From positions 1-64,000 of the forward strand of contig JAFRUO010000005.1 of NCBI GenBank assembly GCA_017438845.1: a DNA stretch of 64,000 bases, read 5' to 3'. The first letter of the stretch is position 1. The number at the start of each line of letters is the position of its first letter. This DNA comes from Clostridia bacterium (GTDB taxonomy: Bacteria > Bacillota > Clostridia > Oscillospirales > Acutalibacteraceae). The notes under the pieces were generated by a model that saw nothing but the letters and a program-made list of their open reading frames with translations, was not told the DNA's origin and ran no database searches. A program made the translations under genes and the position numbers. Positions 9,460 to 18,010 of the stretch are shown here, piece by piece.

Positions 9460-9972
9460 ATGGCACTTAATATTGTACTCGTTGAGCCCGTAATTCCGCA
9501 GAACACCGGTAACGTTGCACGCACCTGTGCGCTGACCGGGGCAAGGCTTCACCTTGTAGGACCTATGGGCTTTAAAATTGATGACGCAAAGCTTAAGCGG
9601 GCAGGGCTTGACTACTGGTTTTTGCTTGACATCACCTACTATGACAGCATAGACGAATTTTTTGAAAAAAACAAGTGTGTAAACAATAATTTTTATTATT
9701 TCACAACTAAGGGCAGGCATATTTATTCCGACGTAGAATACCCGAAGGACGTGTATCTTTTCTTCGGCAAGGAAACAAAGGGGCTTCCCGAGGACTTGCT
9801 TTACCGCAACCCCGACACCTGCGTGCGGATGCCGATGCTCAACAACGAGGCGGCAAGGAGCCTCAACCTTTCAAACACGGTTGCAATTGCGACCTACGAG
9901 GTGCTCAGGCAATGGGGCTTCCCCGAGCTTCTGTGCGAGGGTCAGCTTCACGAGCTGAGCTGGGACGAATAA
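9460..9972 (+). CDS. trmL: tRNA (cytidine/uridine-34 2'-O)-methyltransferase TrmL
   Basis: 170 residues, close to the YibK/CspR/TrmL norm. The SPOUT-family hallmarks are visible: EPVIPQNTGNVARTC near the N-terminus, LFFGKETKGLP in the middle and the knot-forming C-terminal stretch RSLNLSNTVAIATYE. The enzyme methylates the wobble ribose of tRNA-Leu using SAM. CGGAGA lies upstream of the ATG. It is followed 20 bases later by hypB on the same strand and probably shares its transcript. Confidence 0.93.
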   Translation: MALNIVLVEPVIPQNTGNVARTCALTGARLHLVGPMGFKIDDAKLKRAGLDYWFLLDITYYDSIDEFFEKNKCVNNNFYYFTTKGRHIYSDVEYPKDVYLFFGKETKGLPEDLLYRNPDTCVRMPMLNNEAARSLNLSNTVAIATYEVLRQWGFPELLCEGQLHELSWDE

Positions 9973-9992
9973 TATAATCGGAGGATTTTTAA

Positions 9993-10664
9993 ATGGATAA
10001 ATTCAAGGTAATTGAAATTAAAAAAAGCGTATTTGAGTCAAACGACAGGGAGGCTGAAAAATTAAGAGAGGAGCTTCGTCAGCACAAGACCTTTCTCTTA
10101 AACCTTATGTCATCGCCCGGCTCGGGCAAAACCACCACGCTCAAGGCAACGGTTGCAAGGCTCAAGGATGAAATGAAAATCGGAATTATGGAGGCTGACA
10201 TCGACTCGGATGTTGACGCAAGGACCATGGAGCAGGCAGGCGTTGATTCAATTCAGCTTCACACGGGCGGAATGTGTCACCTTGACGCAGGTATGACCCG
10301 TCAGGGTATTGATGAGTTCGGCGCGTTTGACTATGACCTTGTAGTTCTCGAAAATGTCGGCAACCTTGTATGCCCTGCTGAGTTTGACACGGGCGCTACA
10401 AAGAACGCAATGATTCTTTCCGTTCCCGAGGGCGATGACAAGCCGCTTAAATATCCGCTTATGTTTCAGGTTTCCGACGTCGTGCTGATTAATAAAATCG
10501 ACACTAAAAGCGTATTTGATTTTGACGATGAGGCGGTTGTTGAAAGAATCCATAAGCTTAACCCGAACGCCGAGGTAATCTTTATTTCCGCAAGAACGGG
10601 AGAAGGCGTTGACAAGTGGTGCGACTGGCTCCGAAATCAGGTTGAAAATCAGAAGAACAGCTGA
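9993..10664 (+). CDS. hypB: Hydrogenase/urease nickel-incorporation GTPase HypB
   Basis: 223 residues. The P-loop SSPGSGKTTT (about 41-50), GIMEADIDSDVDA, the metal-binding region TGGMCHLD, LVCPAEFDTGA and the guanine-specificity motif NKID fit HypB, which delivers nickel to [NiFe]-hydrogenase maturation. There is no N-terminal His-rich tract. No hypA, hydrogenase or other hyp gene lies in the window, so the client enzyme must be encoded elsewhere. It is transcribed with trmL and ends at a strong terminator. Confidence 0.93.
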   Translation: MDKFKVIEIKKSVFESNDREAEKLREELRQHKTFLLNLMSSPGSGKTTTLKATVARLKDEMKIGIMEADIDSDVDARTMEQAGVDSIQLHTGGMCHLDAGMTRQGIDEFGAFDYDLVVLENVGNLVCPAEFDTGATKNAMILSVPEGDDKPLKYPLMFQVSDVVLINKIDTKSVFDFDDEAVVERIHKLNPNAEVIFISARTGEGVDKWCDWLRNQVENQKNS

Positions 10665-10677
10665 CGGTAATCTTTAT

Positions 10678-10706
10678 GCGGGCGGTTTTTAACCGCCCCT
10701 TTGTTT
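10678..10706 (+). terminator. Terminator of trmL-hypB
   Basis: A GGGCGGTT/AACCGCCC stem followed by CTTTGTTTT, 14 bases after the hypB stop. Confidence 0.85.
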
Positions 10707-10775
10707 TCGGGAATTTAAAGCAATTCTTGTGCGGAAAGGATTTGCCGATACTGTATTATCTTCGTCATAAAAGAC

Positions 10776-10804
10776 TTGCAAATGCACATTAATTATGATA
10801 ATAT
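10776..10804 (+). promoter_or_regulatory. Putative tRNA-Pro promoter
   Basis: TTGCAA (10776-10781) and TAATAT (10799-10804) with a 17-base spacer. Start would be about 110 bases before the tRNA, with a repeat-like stretch in between. Confidence 0.45.
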
Positions 10805-10845
10805 ATTCGGGCAATACAACAATGTGTTGACATAAGCACCGCCTC

Positions 10846-10915
10846 TTCACGTTTCACTGTTACCTATTAACTCTATAATATTACTTCTTCACTATTCACT
10901 ATTACTTATTACTTC
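10846..10915. repeat. Short iterated intergenic repeat
   Basis: A low-complexity stretch built from variants of TTCACTATT and TTACTTATTAC directly before tRNA-Pro. Similar strings recur near 58575-58617 (inverted) and 58897-58920. The whole 10665-11033 gap otherwise holds only the hypB terminator, the tRNA and its terminator. Confidence 0.6.
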
Positions 10916-10920
10916 GATTT

Positions 10921-10996
10921 CGGGGTGTAGCGCAGTTGGTAGCGCGCTTGCTTTGGGAGCAAGATGCCGGGTGTTCGAGTCACCTCACTCCGACCA
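10921..10996 (+). tRNA. tRNA-Pro (anticodon TGG)
   Basis: A 76-base cloverleaf with encoded CCA. The acceptor arms CGGGGTG and CACTCCG pair with one G-T. The D-arm contains AGCGCAGTTGGTAGCGC, the anticodon arm reads TTGCTTTGGGAGCAA with TGG as anticodon, and the T-loop contains GTTCGAGTC. Confidence 0.95.
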
Positions 10997-11029
10997 AAAA
11001 AGCAGACAGCTAAAGGCTGTCTGCTTTTT
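10997..11029. terminator. Bidirectional terminator
   Basis: A GCAGACAGC/GCTGTCTGC stem with five A upstream and five T downstream, directly after tRNA-Pro and five bases before the stop of the convergent MFS gene. Confidence 0.9.
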
Positions 11030-11033
11030 CTTA

Positions 11034-12266
11034 TTATTCCGTTTTTTCCCTTTTGCCGAGCACGGCGGAAAGCCAGCACACAGCACAGGCGATGCCGCCG
11101 AAAACGAGAAGCGCCGTAAACACTCCCGTCCAGCCTCTGCTGTCGGCAATAAAGCCGAGGAGCGCCGTGCTTAAAGTGCTTCCGACATAGCAGAAGGTGT
11201 CAAGCACGCCTGCGAGCAGACCCGAATTCATTCTGTCACGCATATAAAGCGGAATAATACTTGTTATAACATTGTTGACCGCACTCATAAGCATTGCGGA
11301 AATTCCGAACAGCACAAGCAGAATTATCGGGCTTTTCCCTGCGCCTGTGCTTGCGCTCAGCAACACGAGCGACAGTACAACGAGCTCTGCAAGATATAGT
11401 ATACCGTTGAGCGCCGAGGTGTTTTTCTGCCTCTTGTGAAGCAGCGTGGAAAGCCATGCGCCGAAAACGGCGATAAGCGGTAAAACTACCGTGGCAAGTA
11501 TTGAAAGGGATTCCTTTAAGCCGTAGCTTTCTTTAAGTATTGAGGGCGTCCAGGTTGTAACTCCGTCCTTGATAAAGCCGTTTGAAATTGCGGCAACCAC
11601 AAGCAAAAGCGCGCTCAGAATAAAAACAGGAGTAAGGGCGGGCTTCTGCTTCTTCCCAAGGGTTACGTTCTCTTCACCGCCGTCGGCACTCTTGCCGAAA
11701 TGTCCGATTAATACGAACCATGCTGCGCCCACCGCCAGAAGAATCAAGGCAGGGCACAGAAAAATCCATTTGTAGCTTACGCCGAGGGATGAGAACACGG
11801 CGGAAATACCGTATACCGCAAAGGTTCCCAGAGCAGGCGGTGTGCTCATTGTGACAACGGCGCTCGCAAGCATATCGTCAGGCAGTCTTTCCGACAGCGT
11901 TTTAATAACCGAGCTCCACAGTATCGACTGAAAAACACCGTTTAAAAGCCATATGTATTTCATTGCCGAAGCGTCGCGGCATAGCGTCATTGCAAGGTTT
12001 ACAAGCGCAGAGCCGACAAGCGCCGCCGCAACCGAATAGCGAGTATTGTATTTTTTTGAAAGTATGCCGTGTACAAGCTGTCCGACGCCGTATGAGAAAA
12101 AGAAAAATGAACTGACAAGACCGAGCTCGGTTTTGCTTGCGCCGAGCTGATCTCTGATAGGCTCTATGTAAGCGTTAAGGTTCAGCCTGCCGATGTATGC
12201 CGCAGTGTATGCCGCCCAACAGAGAAATATTATCAGTTTGTTTTCACGTTTAAGCTTTGCGTCCAT
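11034..12266 (-). CDS. MFS transporter (organophosphate/sugar-phosphate-like)
   Basis: 410 residues with about 12 membrane helices. The early YIGRLNLNAYIEPIRDQLGASKTELGLVSS stretch, split over residues 24-53, resembles the start of GlpT/UhpT-type carriers, and YGVGQLVHGILSKKY fits the conserved loop 2-3 region. It ends a four-gene operon with a PfkB kinase (nine bases upstream), a beta-helix protein and a nucleosidase, so it probably imports the substrate of that set. The substrate cannot be told from sequence. Confidence 0.82.
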   Translation of the reverse strand: MDAKLKRENKLIIFLCWAAYTAAYIGRLNLNAYIEPIRDQLGASKTELGLVSSFFFFSYGVGQLVHGILSKKYNTRYSVAAALVGSALVNLAMTLCRDASAMKYIWLLNGVFQSILWSSVIKTLSERLPDDMLASAVVTMSTPPALGTFAVYGISAVFSSLGVSYKWIFLCPALILLAVGAAWFVLIGHFGKSADGGEENVTLGKKQKPALTPVFILSALLLVVAAISNGFIKDGVTTWTPSILKESYGLKESLSILATVVLPLIAVFGAWLSTLLHKRQKNTSALNGILYLAELVVLSLVLLSASTGAGKSPIILLVLFGISAMLMSAVNNVITSIIPLYMRDRMNSGLLAGVLDTFCYVGSTLSTALLGFIADSRGWTGVFTALLVFGGIACAVCWLSAVLGKREKTE

Positions 12267-12274
12267 AGTATCCT

Positions 12275-13159
12275 TTATTTGTAAAACTTTTCAATATAGT
12301 CGTCAACATCAGCCCGTGTGCCCTTAAATGCGCCGGGTGTTTCCATTTTAAGCGAAACCGCAGCCGTTGCATAAAGCAAAGACGAGCGAACATCGCCGTT
12401 AAGCCTTTCGTTTATGTATGCTGCAAAGGTGGTGTCCCCCCTGCCCGTGCGTCCCGAAAGGTTTCTTGCTTTAATGGGACAGGTGTATATCTCATTCCCG
12501 TCATAGGCAAGGACCTCTGTGTTGTGAGTGATAAGGATTTCCTTTGCCCCCCACGAATGAAGAATTTTTGCCGCTTCGCTTCGGTCGGACGTGCCCGTCA
12601 TAATCTCTGCCTCAGCGGCGTCTGTTTTTAAATATGTGATAAGAGGTAACATTTCCTTTTTGGATTTCCAATCCTCAAAATACATTTCGCCGCTCTGTCT
12701 GTCAGCGTGACGCAGAAAGCCCTGAACATCGACTGCAACCGCTCCCCTTTCAGCGCACTGTTCAATCAGCTCATCGGAAAAATCGCCGTAGATAAGTCCT
12801 GCAAGGTGGTAAATGTCACCGTCAATGCCTTCAATATCTTCAAAGGAGAACGGCGAGCCCTGCGACAGACAGACGCAGTCTCTTCTTTCCTTGTCGGCGG
12901 TATAATACTTGTTTCTGATGGAGGTAGAGCTTTCGCAGTAGCTTACAAAAACATCCTCTTCGGGTATGGTAAACGAGGAAAGCCTGTCGCTGTCCTCACG
13001 TCTGAGCTTGGTTACGGCGGCAACCCTGTGACCGAGAGCGTGTGCAGAGGCGCTTGAATAAAGCACTGCGCCGCCGCAGATTTCGGCAAGCCTGTCCTCG
13101 TGGTCGATATTGAAGTCCTTTGAAATATGCCCGATTATTACCGAGCTGTATTGTTTCAT
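12275..13159 (-). CDS. PfkB-family carbohydrate/nucleoside kinase
   Basis: 294 residues. The C-terminal ATP-site signature appears as LSGRTGRGDTTFAAY, with the catalytic Asp in GRGD, and the N-terminal GGAVLYSS matches the Gly-rich substrate-binding region. Family members phosphorylate sugars or nucleosides. Its partner genes are a phosphorylase-type nucleosidase, a beta-helix protein and an MFS importer. An attractive but unproven role is phosphorylation of a sugar released by the nucleosidase. The ATG at 13159 follows GGAGG. Confidence 0.82.
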   Translation of the reverse strand: MKQYSSVIIGHISKDFNIDHEDRLAEICGGAVLYSSASAHALGHRVAAVTKLRREDSDRLSSFTIPEEDVFVSYCESSTSIRNKYYTADKERRDCVCLSQGSPFSFEDIEGIDGDIYHLAGLIYGDFSDELIEQCAERGAVAVDVQGFLRHADRQSGEMYFEDWKSKKEMLPLITYLKTDAAEAEIMTGTSDRSEAAKILHSWGAKEILITHNTEVLAYDGNEIYTCPIKARNLSGRTGRGDTTFAAYINERLNGDVRSSLLYATAAVSLKMETPGAFKGTRADVDDYIEKFYK

Positions 13160-13190
13160 TTATATATCTCCTCCATACTGAGCGGGATAC

Positions 13191-14144
13191 TCAGTCTTTA
13201 AAATATTTATGATTTCCGCGAACAATTGTATCGTCAAAGCTACCCTGAAATATGTTTCCTTCGGCAAAAAGTGCGTTTTCATCACTGCTCTCCGAAATAA
13301 TTCCGACGCAGGGAGAGTCCGAATTGTCGGGGGAAACAAAGCAGTTATTAATAACTTTTATATTGTCAACGCTTTTTCTGAAGAATATATATCCCCTGCT
13401 CTTATTATCCCTTCCCGAGTCTCCGTCAAACACATTTGAGCTTACGGTTATACCGCTGTGCCCGCAATCGTCATGATGTCCGATCGCGGGAAAGCCGTCA
13501 CATTTAAAAATATTATCCGTTATAAGTATATTCCTGCAGGCAGTGCCGTCGGCGCAAAAGTCAATCAGCCTGCCGTCACAGTTAAACACAGGTCCGTATG
13601 AACCCTCAAGGGCGCGGTCGAGCTGGATTTGCTCATTATGCAGCACATCGCTCACCCGCGTATAGGTCTGTCCGTTGAAAACGCAACCCCTTACAACGGC
13701 GTTTTCGGTTGAATTAATTTCAATACAGTGCCACAAAGCGCAGTTAATAAAGCGGCAGTTTTCAATAACAATATTTTTACAGTGAACGGTATTTATCAGC
13801 GTTGAAGGCTCGGTCAGGTTTTTGTTGCCGTCAAAGCACCCTCCCGAAATTATCACATCGTGAGTGCCTCCGTATTCAGACTGCTCGGGCTCGGAATACG
13901 AAGCTAAGAGATATCTTGTAAGCGGCTCGCTCTTTTCGCTTCTGCGTATCACTGCGCCGTCGGAAAGCTTAAAAGCCTGATTGGAATAAAAAATCAGGGC
14001 GGCAGACACAAGGTAAACCCCGTCGGGAAAATATACCGTACCACCGTCCCTGACAGAGTCAATACACGCCTGCAATGCCTTGGTGTCATCATGAACGCCG
14101 TCTGCAAAAACGCCCTTTTCTCTCAGAACATTGACAAAGTCCAT
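13191..14144 (-). CDS. Right-handed beta-helix (pectate lyase-like) protein
   Basis: 317 residues. The N-terminus GVFADGVHDDTKALQACID...GGTVYFPDGVY is the pectate-lyase-superfamily start common to GH28-like and phage-tail beta-helix enzymes. Later repeats of the form NIVIENCRF and NILITDNIF are the parallel-helix coils. There is no signal peptide, so it should act in the cytoplasm on imported small glycans or glycosides. It lies between the PfkB kinase and the nucleosidase genes. The reaction is unknown. Confidence 0.75.
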   Translation of the reverse strand: MDFVNVLREKGVFADGVHDDTKALQACIDSVRDGGTVYFPDGVYLVSAALIFYSNQAFKLSDGAVIRRSEKSEPLTRYLLASYSEPEQSEYGGTHDVIISGGCFDGNKNLTEPSTLINTVHCKNIVIENCRFINCALWHCIEINSTENAVVRGCVFNGQTYTRVSDVLHNEQIQLDRALEGSYGPVFNCDGRLIDFCADGTACRNILITDNIFKCDGFPAIGHHDDCGHSGITVSSNVFDGDSGRDNKSRGYIFFRKSVDNIKVINNCFVSPDNSDSPCVGIISESSDENALFAEGNIFQGSFDDTIVRGNHKYFKD

Positions 14145-14168
14145 TTTTTTCCTCCGTTTAAAAAAGCT

Positions 14169-14942
14169 TCAGTCAACGGGCAGATGGTTTTCAAGCAAAT
14201 ACTTGGCATAGCGACTGCTGGTATACGCCGCAAATTTCTGATACTGGTCCGATTTCTCGTTGTCGGCAAAGTCACAAATGCTTTTGATTATTATCGCCTT
14301 TGGCTGAGGCTCTTTACTGTTGAGCGCAGTAAAAGCAACGCTGTACGACTCCATATCAAGCCCGACTGTGCGCGGAAACAGCGAAAGAATTTGCTTTTCA
14401 ACGACAGAGCGATTTGCCACCACGGAGCTGCCGCACGCAAGCGGACCTATATGGACATGAAATTCGTTGTCCTCACGGCCTATGGTGCTTCTGACAATTT
14501 CGATGATTTCCGGGTCGGTATAAACAGAACGCGGTCTCGGAAGAAAGCCAAGGTCACCAAAGCGTATTTCCGTATCATCGGGTCCTACAAACTTTCCCGT
14601 TGAATAATCCCAGATAGTATCGGGAACTATTACGTCGCCGTAAATCTGCTTGGCTTCGTCACCCGTGCCCGCGGCAATTCCGCTCATAATAATATACCTC
14701 GGGTGGAACTCTTCAATCGCCTTCATAGTAAGCACCGTGGCGGCAGTCATGCCCATAACAGACTGTTGTGCAGTGATTATTCTGTGGCTTTTTCCGTCCT
14801 TTTCAAAAAATGTTTCGTAGTACGCCTGCTTGTCACCGTTAACACGAATGCGCCTCCAGGAATCGTACAGGTTTTTTATACCGGCAGTTTCTATTTCGAC
14901 CGCAGTAATAAAAAACGCAGTGCAACCGTATTCTTTGCCCAT
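14169..14942 (-). CDS. Nucleoside phosphorylase-superfamily protein
   Basis: 257 residues. IIMSGIAAGTG, GDVIVPDTIWDY, GLDMESYSVAF and IIIKSICDFAD match the PNP/MTA-SAH nucleosidase superfamily: the central MES segment binds the ribose hydroxyls and the SICD Asp acts in catalysis. The N-terminus FFITAVEIETAGI resembles the phosphorylase/hydrolase entry strand. It is longer than MTAN (about 230), so a different nucleoside substrate is likely. It is the first gene of the four-gene operon, with a CGGAGGG ribosome site. A TATAAT with a poor -35 lies near 15010. Confidence 0.78.
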   Translation of the reverse strand: MGKEYGCTAFFITAVEIETAGIKNLYDSWRRIRVNGDKQAYYETFFEKDGKSHRIITAQQSVMGMTAATVLTMKAIEEFHPRYIIMSGIAAGTGDEAKQIYGDVIVPDTIWDYSTGKFVGPDDTEIRFGDLGFLPRPRSVYTDPEIIEIVRSTIGREDNEFHVHIGPLACGSSVVANRSVVEKQILSLFPRTVGLDMESYSVAFTALNSKEPQPKAIIIKSICDFADNEKSDQYQKFAAYTSSRYAKYLLENHLPVD

Positions 14943-15062
14943 ACCATCCCTCCGAAATAATAAGTAGCTTTCGCTGCAAAGGTTTAGCTGTTTAATATAA
15001 AAATATTATACAACAAACAGAGGTATAATGGAAAGCATTTTTTTATTAATCACTCTGATTTT

Positions 15063-15091
15063 TCGACATAATACCGTAAAGCGACTATAAA
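15063..15091 (+). promoter_or_regulatory. Promoter of the GPH-type transporter gene
   Basis: TCGACA (15063-15068) and TATAAA (15086-15091) with a 17-base spacer, giving a leader of about 70 bases before the ATG at 15170. Confidence 0.5.
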
Positions 15092-15169
15092 GCAGAGAAG
15101 CTTATGTTGCTATTGCAAATTGTGCGTATTTGTATTATTATTAATTTATCAATAATAAGGGGGATTAAT

Positions 15170-16615
15170 ATGGGAGGCAACTCTTCTCTTGCGGCAAACG
15201 AGCAAAAGTATGTTTCAAAAAGCGAATTTATACTTTATCTTGTCGCCGTATTTTTTTACACTAACATGACAGGTATGATCGGCTCGTACAGAAACGACTA
15301 CCTCGTCAACGTACTGCAGATTTCATCAACAAGGCTTTCGCTGTATAACACGCTTATCAGCATTATTCCCTTCGTGCTCAATTTCTTTATCGCTATGTAT
15401 ATCGACGGCAGAAAGATGGGTAAAGGCGGAAAGTTCAGACCGTTAGCGCTGCTTGCGGCGGTACCGATGGGTATTCTGCTTGTACTGAGCTTTATTACAC
15501 CAAAGGCGTTTACGGGAACAATTCTTCTTATCTACCTTGTCACCGTTGCGGTCGGCTGGTCGGTTGCAAGCAACTTCGGCGGCACAACCAACAGCGTTGC
15601 CGTTGTTATGACGCAAAACCTCAAAGAGAGGGATTCCGTTATGTCCTTCAGAGGCATTGTTTCCGCAGTCGGTAACTCGGCTCCGTTGGTAATCGTTCTT
15701 GTTATCGGTATATTTGTCAATGATAAGGGCACAAGGTTTATTATCGGCGCGGCGCTTTGCAGCGTTGTCGGAATTATCGCAATGCTTCTCGGTATGAGAG
15801 CCGTTCACGAGAGAGTAAGCTATTCCTCGGAAAAGAAGAATCCGCTTGTAGGCTTCGGCAATGTACTGAGCAACAAATACGCCTGGACTATCATCGTTTC
15901 CGAGTTCTTAAAGAGCTTCAGAAACATTGCCACCTATATGGGCGTATTTATGGCGGGCGCGCTTTTGGGCGACACCGACAAGTTCCTGCTCTTCGGACTT
16001 CCCACGGGCATAGGCACTGCGGTGGGTATGCTTGTAATCAACTTCCTTTTGAAGAAATTCAACTCAAAGGTGCTTTATATTTCAAGCGGTATTTATTCGG
16101 TAGTTATCAATGTGCTTGCGTTCCTTGTAGGTTATACCTACTTCAAGAATCCCAGCACCGTGCTGCAGATTGTGTTTATCGCCTTCCTGTTCCTTATCGG
16201 TCTTCAGTTCGGCGCGTCCAACCTTCTGCCGTCAATGTTCCAGGCTGACGTGCTTGAGGACATCGAGCTTAAAACGGGTAAGCGTCTTGACGCCACCTTC
16301 CCGTTCGTTATCGGTATCGGCACTATGATAAGCGGCACTATCGCAAGTGCGCTTGCGCCGAAAATTCTTTACGACGACCCTGCAACGGGCTGGAAATCAA
16401 TTATCGGCTATATCCCCGGGCTTGCCGATGACACGGCTCAGTCGCTTGACTCAAAAATCAAGCTTCTGTTCTTCTACACGGTTGTTCACGGCATTATGAT
16501 GTTCCTTGCAGGCGTACCCTTCTTCTTCTACAAGCTGACGGGTAAAACAAAGGAGGACATCCACAACGCTGTTGTCGCACAGAGAGAAAAGAACGAAATC
16601 AAACAGGACGCATAA
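15170..16615 (+). CDS. GPH-type sugar:cation symporter (MFS)
   Basis: 481 residues, about 12 membrane helices. The ATG at 15170 has AAGGGGG upstream; an in-frame upstream start at 15104 has no ribosome site. MADVLED...LKTGKRLDATFPF (written here with gaps) resembles the conserved loop of glycoside-pentoside-hexuronide symporters, and the N-terminal DGRKMGKGGKFRP is the typical loop 2-3. It is divergent from the nucleosidase operon and may import a related glycoside. A terminator follows. Confidence 0.8.
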   Translation: MGGNSSLAANEQKYVSKSEFILYLVAVFFYTNMTGMIGSYRNDYLVNVLQISSTRLSLYNTLISIIPFVLNFFIAMYIDGRKMGKGGKFRPLALLAAVPMGILLVLSFITPKAFTGTILLIYLVTVAVGWSVASNFGGTTNSVAVVMTQNLKERDSVMSFRGIVSAVGNSAPLVIVLVIGIFVNDKGTRFIIGAALCSVVGIIAMLLGMRAVHERVSYSSEKKNPLVGFGNVLSNKYAWTIIVSEFLKSFRNIATYMGVFMAGALLGDTDKFLLFGLPTGIGTAVGMLVINFLLKKFNSKVLYISSGIYSVVINVLAFLVGYTYFKNPSTVLQIVFIAFLFLIGLQFGASNLLPSMFQADVLEDIELKTGKRLDATFPFVIGIGTMISGTIASALAPKILYDDPATGWKSIIGYIPGLADDTAQSLDSKIKLLFFYTVVHGIMMFLAGVPFFFYKLTGKTKEDIHNAVVAQREKNEIKQDA

Positions 16616-16629
16616 TTAACTAACGGCAA

Positions 16630-16662
16630 AAGCACCCGTTGCGGTAACTGCAACGGGTGCTT
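16630..16662. terminator. Bidirectional terminator
   Basis: AAGCACCCGTTGC pairs perfectly with GCAACGGGTGCTT around a seven-base loop. It lies between the convergent transporter and rubrerythrin genes. Confidence 0.88.
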
Positions 16663-16679
16663 CCTTATTAATTCCGATA

Positions 16680-17222
16680 TTAATAGTTGTCTGCCTTAAT
16701 CATAAAGTATGACTGCGGATGGTTGCATACGGGGCAAACCTCGGGAGCCTTCTTGCCGACAACGATATGTCCGCAGTTTGAGCACTGCCAGATTGTATCG
16801 CCGTCTCTCGAAAAGACAAGCCCGCCCTCAATGTTGGCAATAAGCTTTCTGTATCTTTCCTCGTGCTCCTTCTCGATTTCACCGACCTGCTCAAAAAGTG
16901 CGGCGATTTCCTCAAAGCCCTCTTCCCTCGCCTCTTTTGCGAAGGAAGCGTACATATCCGTCCACTCATAGTTTTCGCCGTCTGCGGCGTCCTTGAGGTT
17001 TTCCATAGTGCTCGGTACGCTGCCGCCGTGAAGAAGCTTAAACCAGATTTTTGCGTGCTCCTTTTCGTTTGCGGCGGTTTCCTCAAAAATGTTTGCAATC
17101 TGAACGTAGCCGTCCTTCTTTGCCTTTGAGGCGTAATAGGTGTACTTGTTTCTTGCCTGAGACTCGCCTGCGAATGCCGCCATAAGGTTAGCCTCGGTTC
17201 TTGTTCCCTTTAATTCTTTCAT
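16680..17222 (-). CDS. rbr: Rubrerythrin
   Basis: 180 residues. A ferritin-like four-helix diiron domain ([39 protein letters not shown]) is followed by a C-terminal rubredoxin domain with CSNC (147-150) and CPVC (163-166). Rubrerythrin reduces hydrogen peroxide in anaerobes and protects against oxygen. The gap to the upstream TauE gene is only 38 bases with no terminator, so read-through from the sulfonate operon is possible. A GGAG ribosome site precedes the ATG. Confidence 0.96.
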   Translation of the reverse strand: MKELKGTRTEANLMAAFAGESQARNKYTYYASKAKKDGYVQIANIFEETAANEKEHAKIWFKLLHGGSVPSTMENLKDAADGENYEWTDMYASFAKEAREEGFEEIAALFEQVGEIEKEHEERYRKLIANIEGGLVFSRDGDTIWQCSNCGHIVVGKKAPEVCPVCNHPQSYFMIKADNY

Positions 17223-17260
17223 TTTAACACTCTCCTTTGTTTTATTATGGTTTAAAATTG

Positions 17261-18010
17261 TTATTTTATAAACAGTGATGCGCCCGAAATTATCAGAAGC
17301 ACAAAGGTGATTTTCATAAACAGCTCCCTGCTCATTTTTTTGTAAAGCACACTGCCGATTGCCATTGCGGCAAACATAACCGCCGCTGAGACCGCAAGCG
17401 TAATGAGAAGCTGCCTGTTGAAATAACCCGCCTTGATGTCGTCAAGCATAATTACGGTATTGAGCACCACCCAGACTGCGGAAATCGTCGCCCGGAAGCT
17501 TTCCTTTTGACGGAGTCTGCCCGTAAGGTAGCTTACAAGCAGGGGTCCGCCGCAGACGAACATTCCGTGCACGATGCCCGACGTGATAAGCAGTGAATAC
17601 GACAGCACGGGGTTTTGCGGCTTGTCCTCCTCCTTTTTCTTTGAAAAGGATTTGATTATTCCGACAACGCCCACCGCAATTACTATTACTCCGAGGAGCT
17701 TGTAAAGCAGTGACGGGTTTCCCGTAAAAAGTCCTCTGAGGAAAATGCCGCCGACTATACCGACAAGCATTACCGCAGTGATTTTTAAAAACTCCTTTTT
17801 GTCAATGTGCTTATATGAGGTTGCAATGACATAAAGTCCTGCAAGAATACCGAGCACATTGAGCACGGGCTTGGCTGTGTCAAAGCCCACCAGAATTACC
17901 GAAACGGGCATTGCAAGCACCGTGCCTGCAAAGCCGGTTATGCCTTGAATTATGTTTGAAACGAGTACGACTATATAAAACAGAATTTCCCTAAGCATAT
18001 CAGTATTCAC
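17261..18010 (-). CDS. TauE/SafE-family sulfonate exporter
   Basis: 249 residues with about eight membrane helices and the paired GxxGFAG...P arrangement near the N-terminus ([17 protein letters not shown], residues 19-35). TauE/SafE proteins export small sulfonates such as sulfoacetate, sulfolactate or DHPS. It overlaps the preceding isomerase by 11 bases and is the last gene of the putative sulfoquinovose operon, where export of the C3-sulfonate end product is required. The context makes DHPS or sulfolactate the best guess for its substrate. Confidence 0.85.
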   Translation of the reverse strand: MNTDMLREILFYIVVLVSNIIQGITGFAGTVLAMPVSVILVGFDTAKPVLNVLGILAGLYVIATSYKHIDKKEFLKITAVMLVGIVGGIFLRGLFTGNPSLLYKLLGVIVIAVGVVGIIKSFSKKKEEDKPQNPVLSYSLLITSGIVHGMFVCGGPLLVSYLTGRLRQKESFRATISAVWVVLNTVIMLDDIKAGYFNRQLLITLAVSAAVMFAAMAIGSVLYKKMSRELFMKITFVLLIISGASLFIK

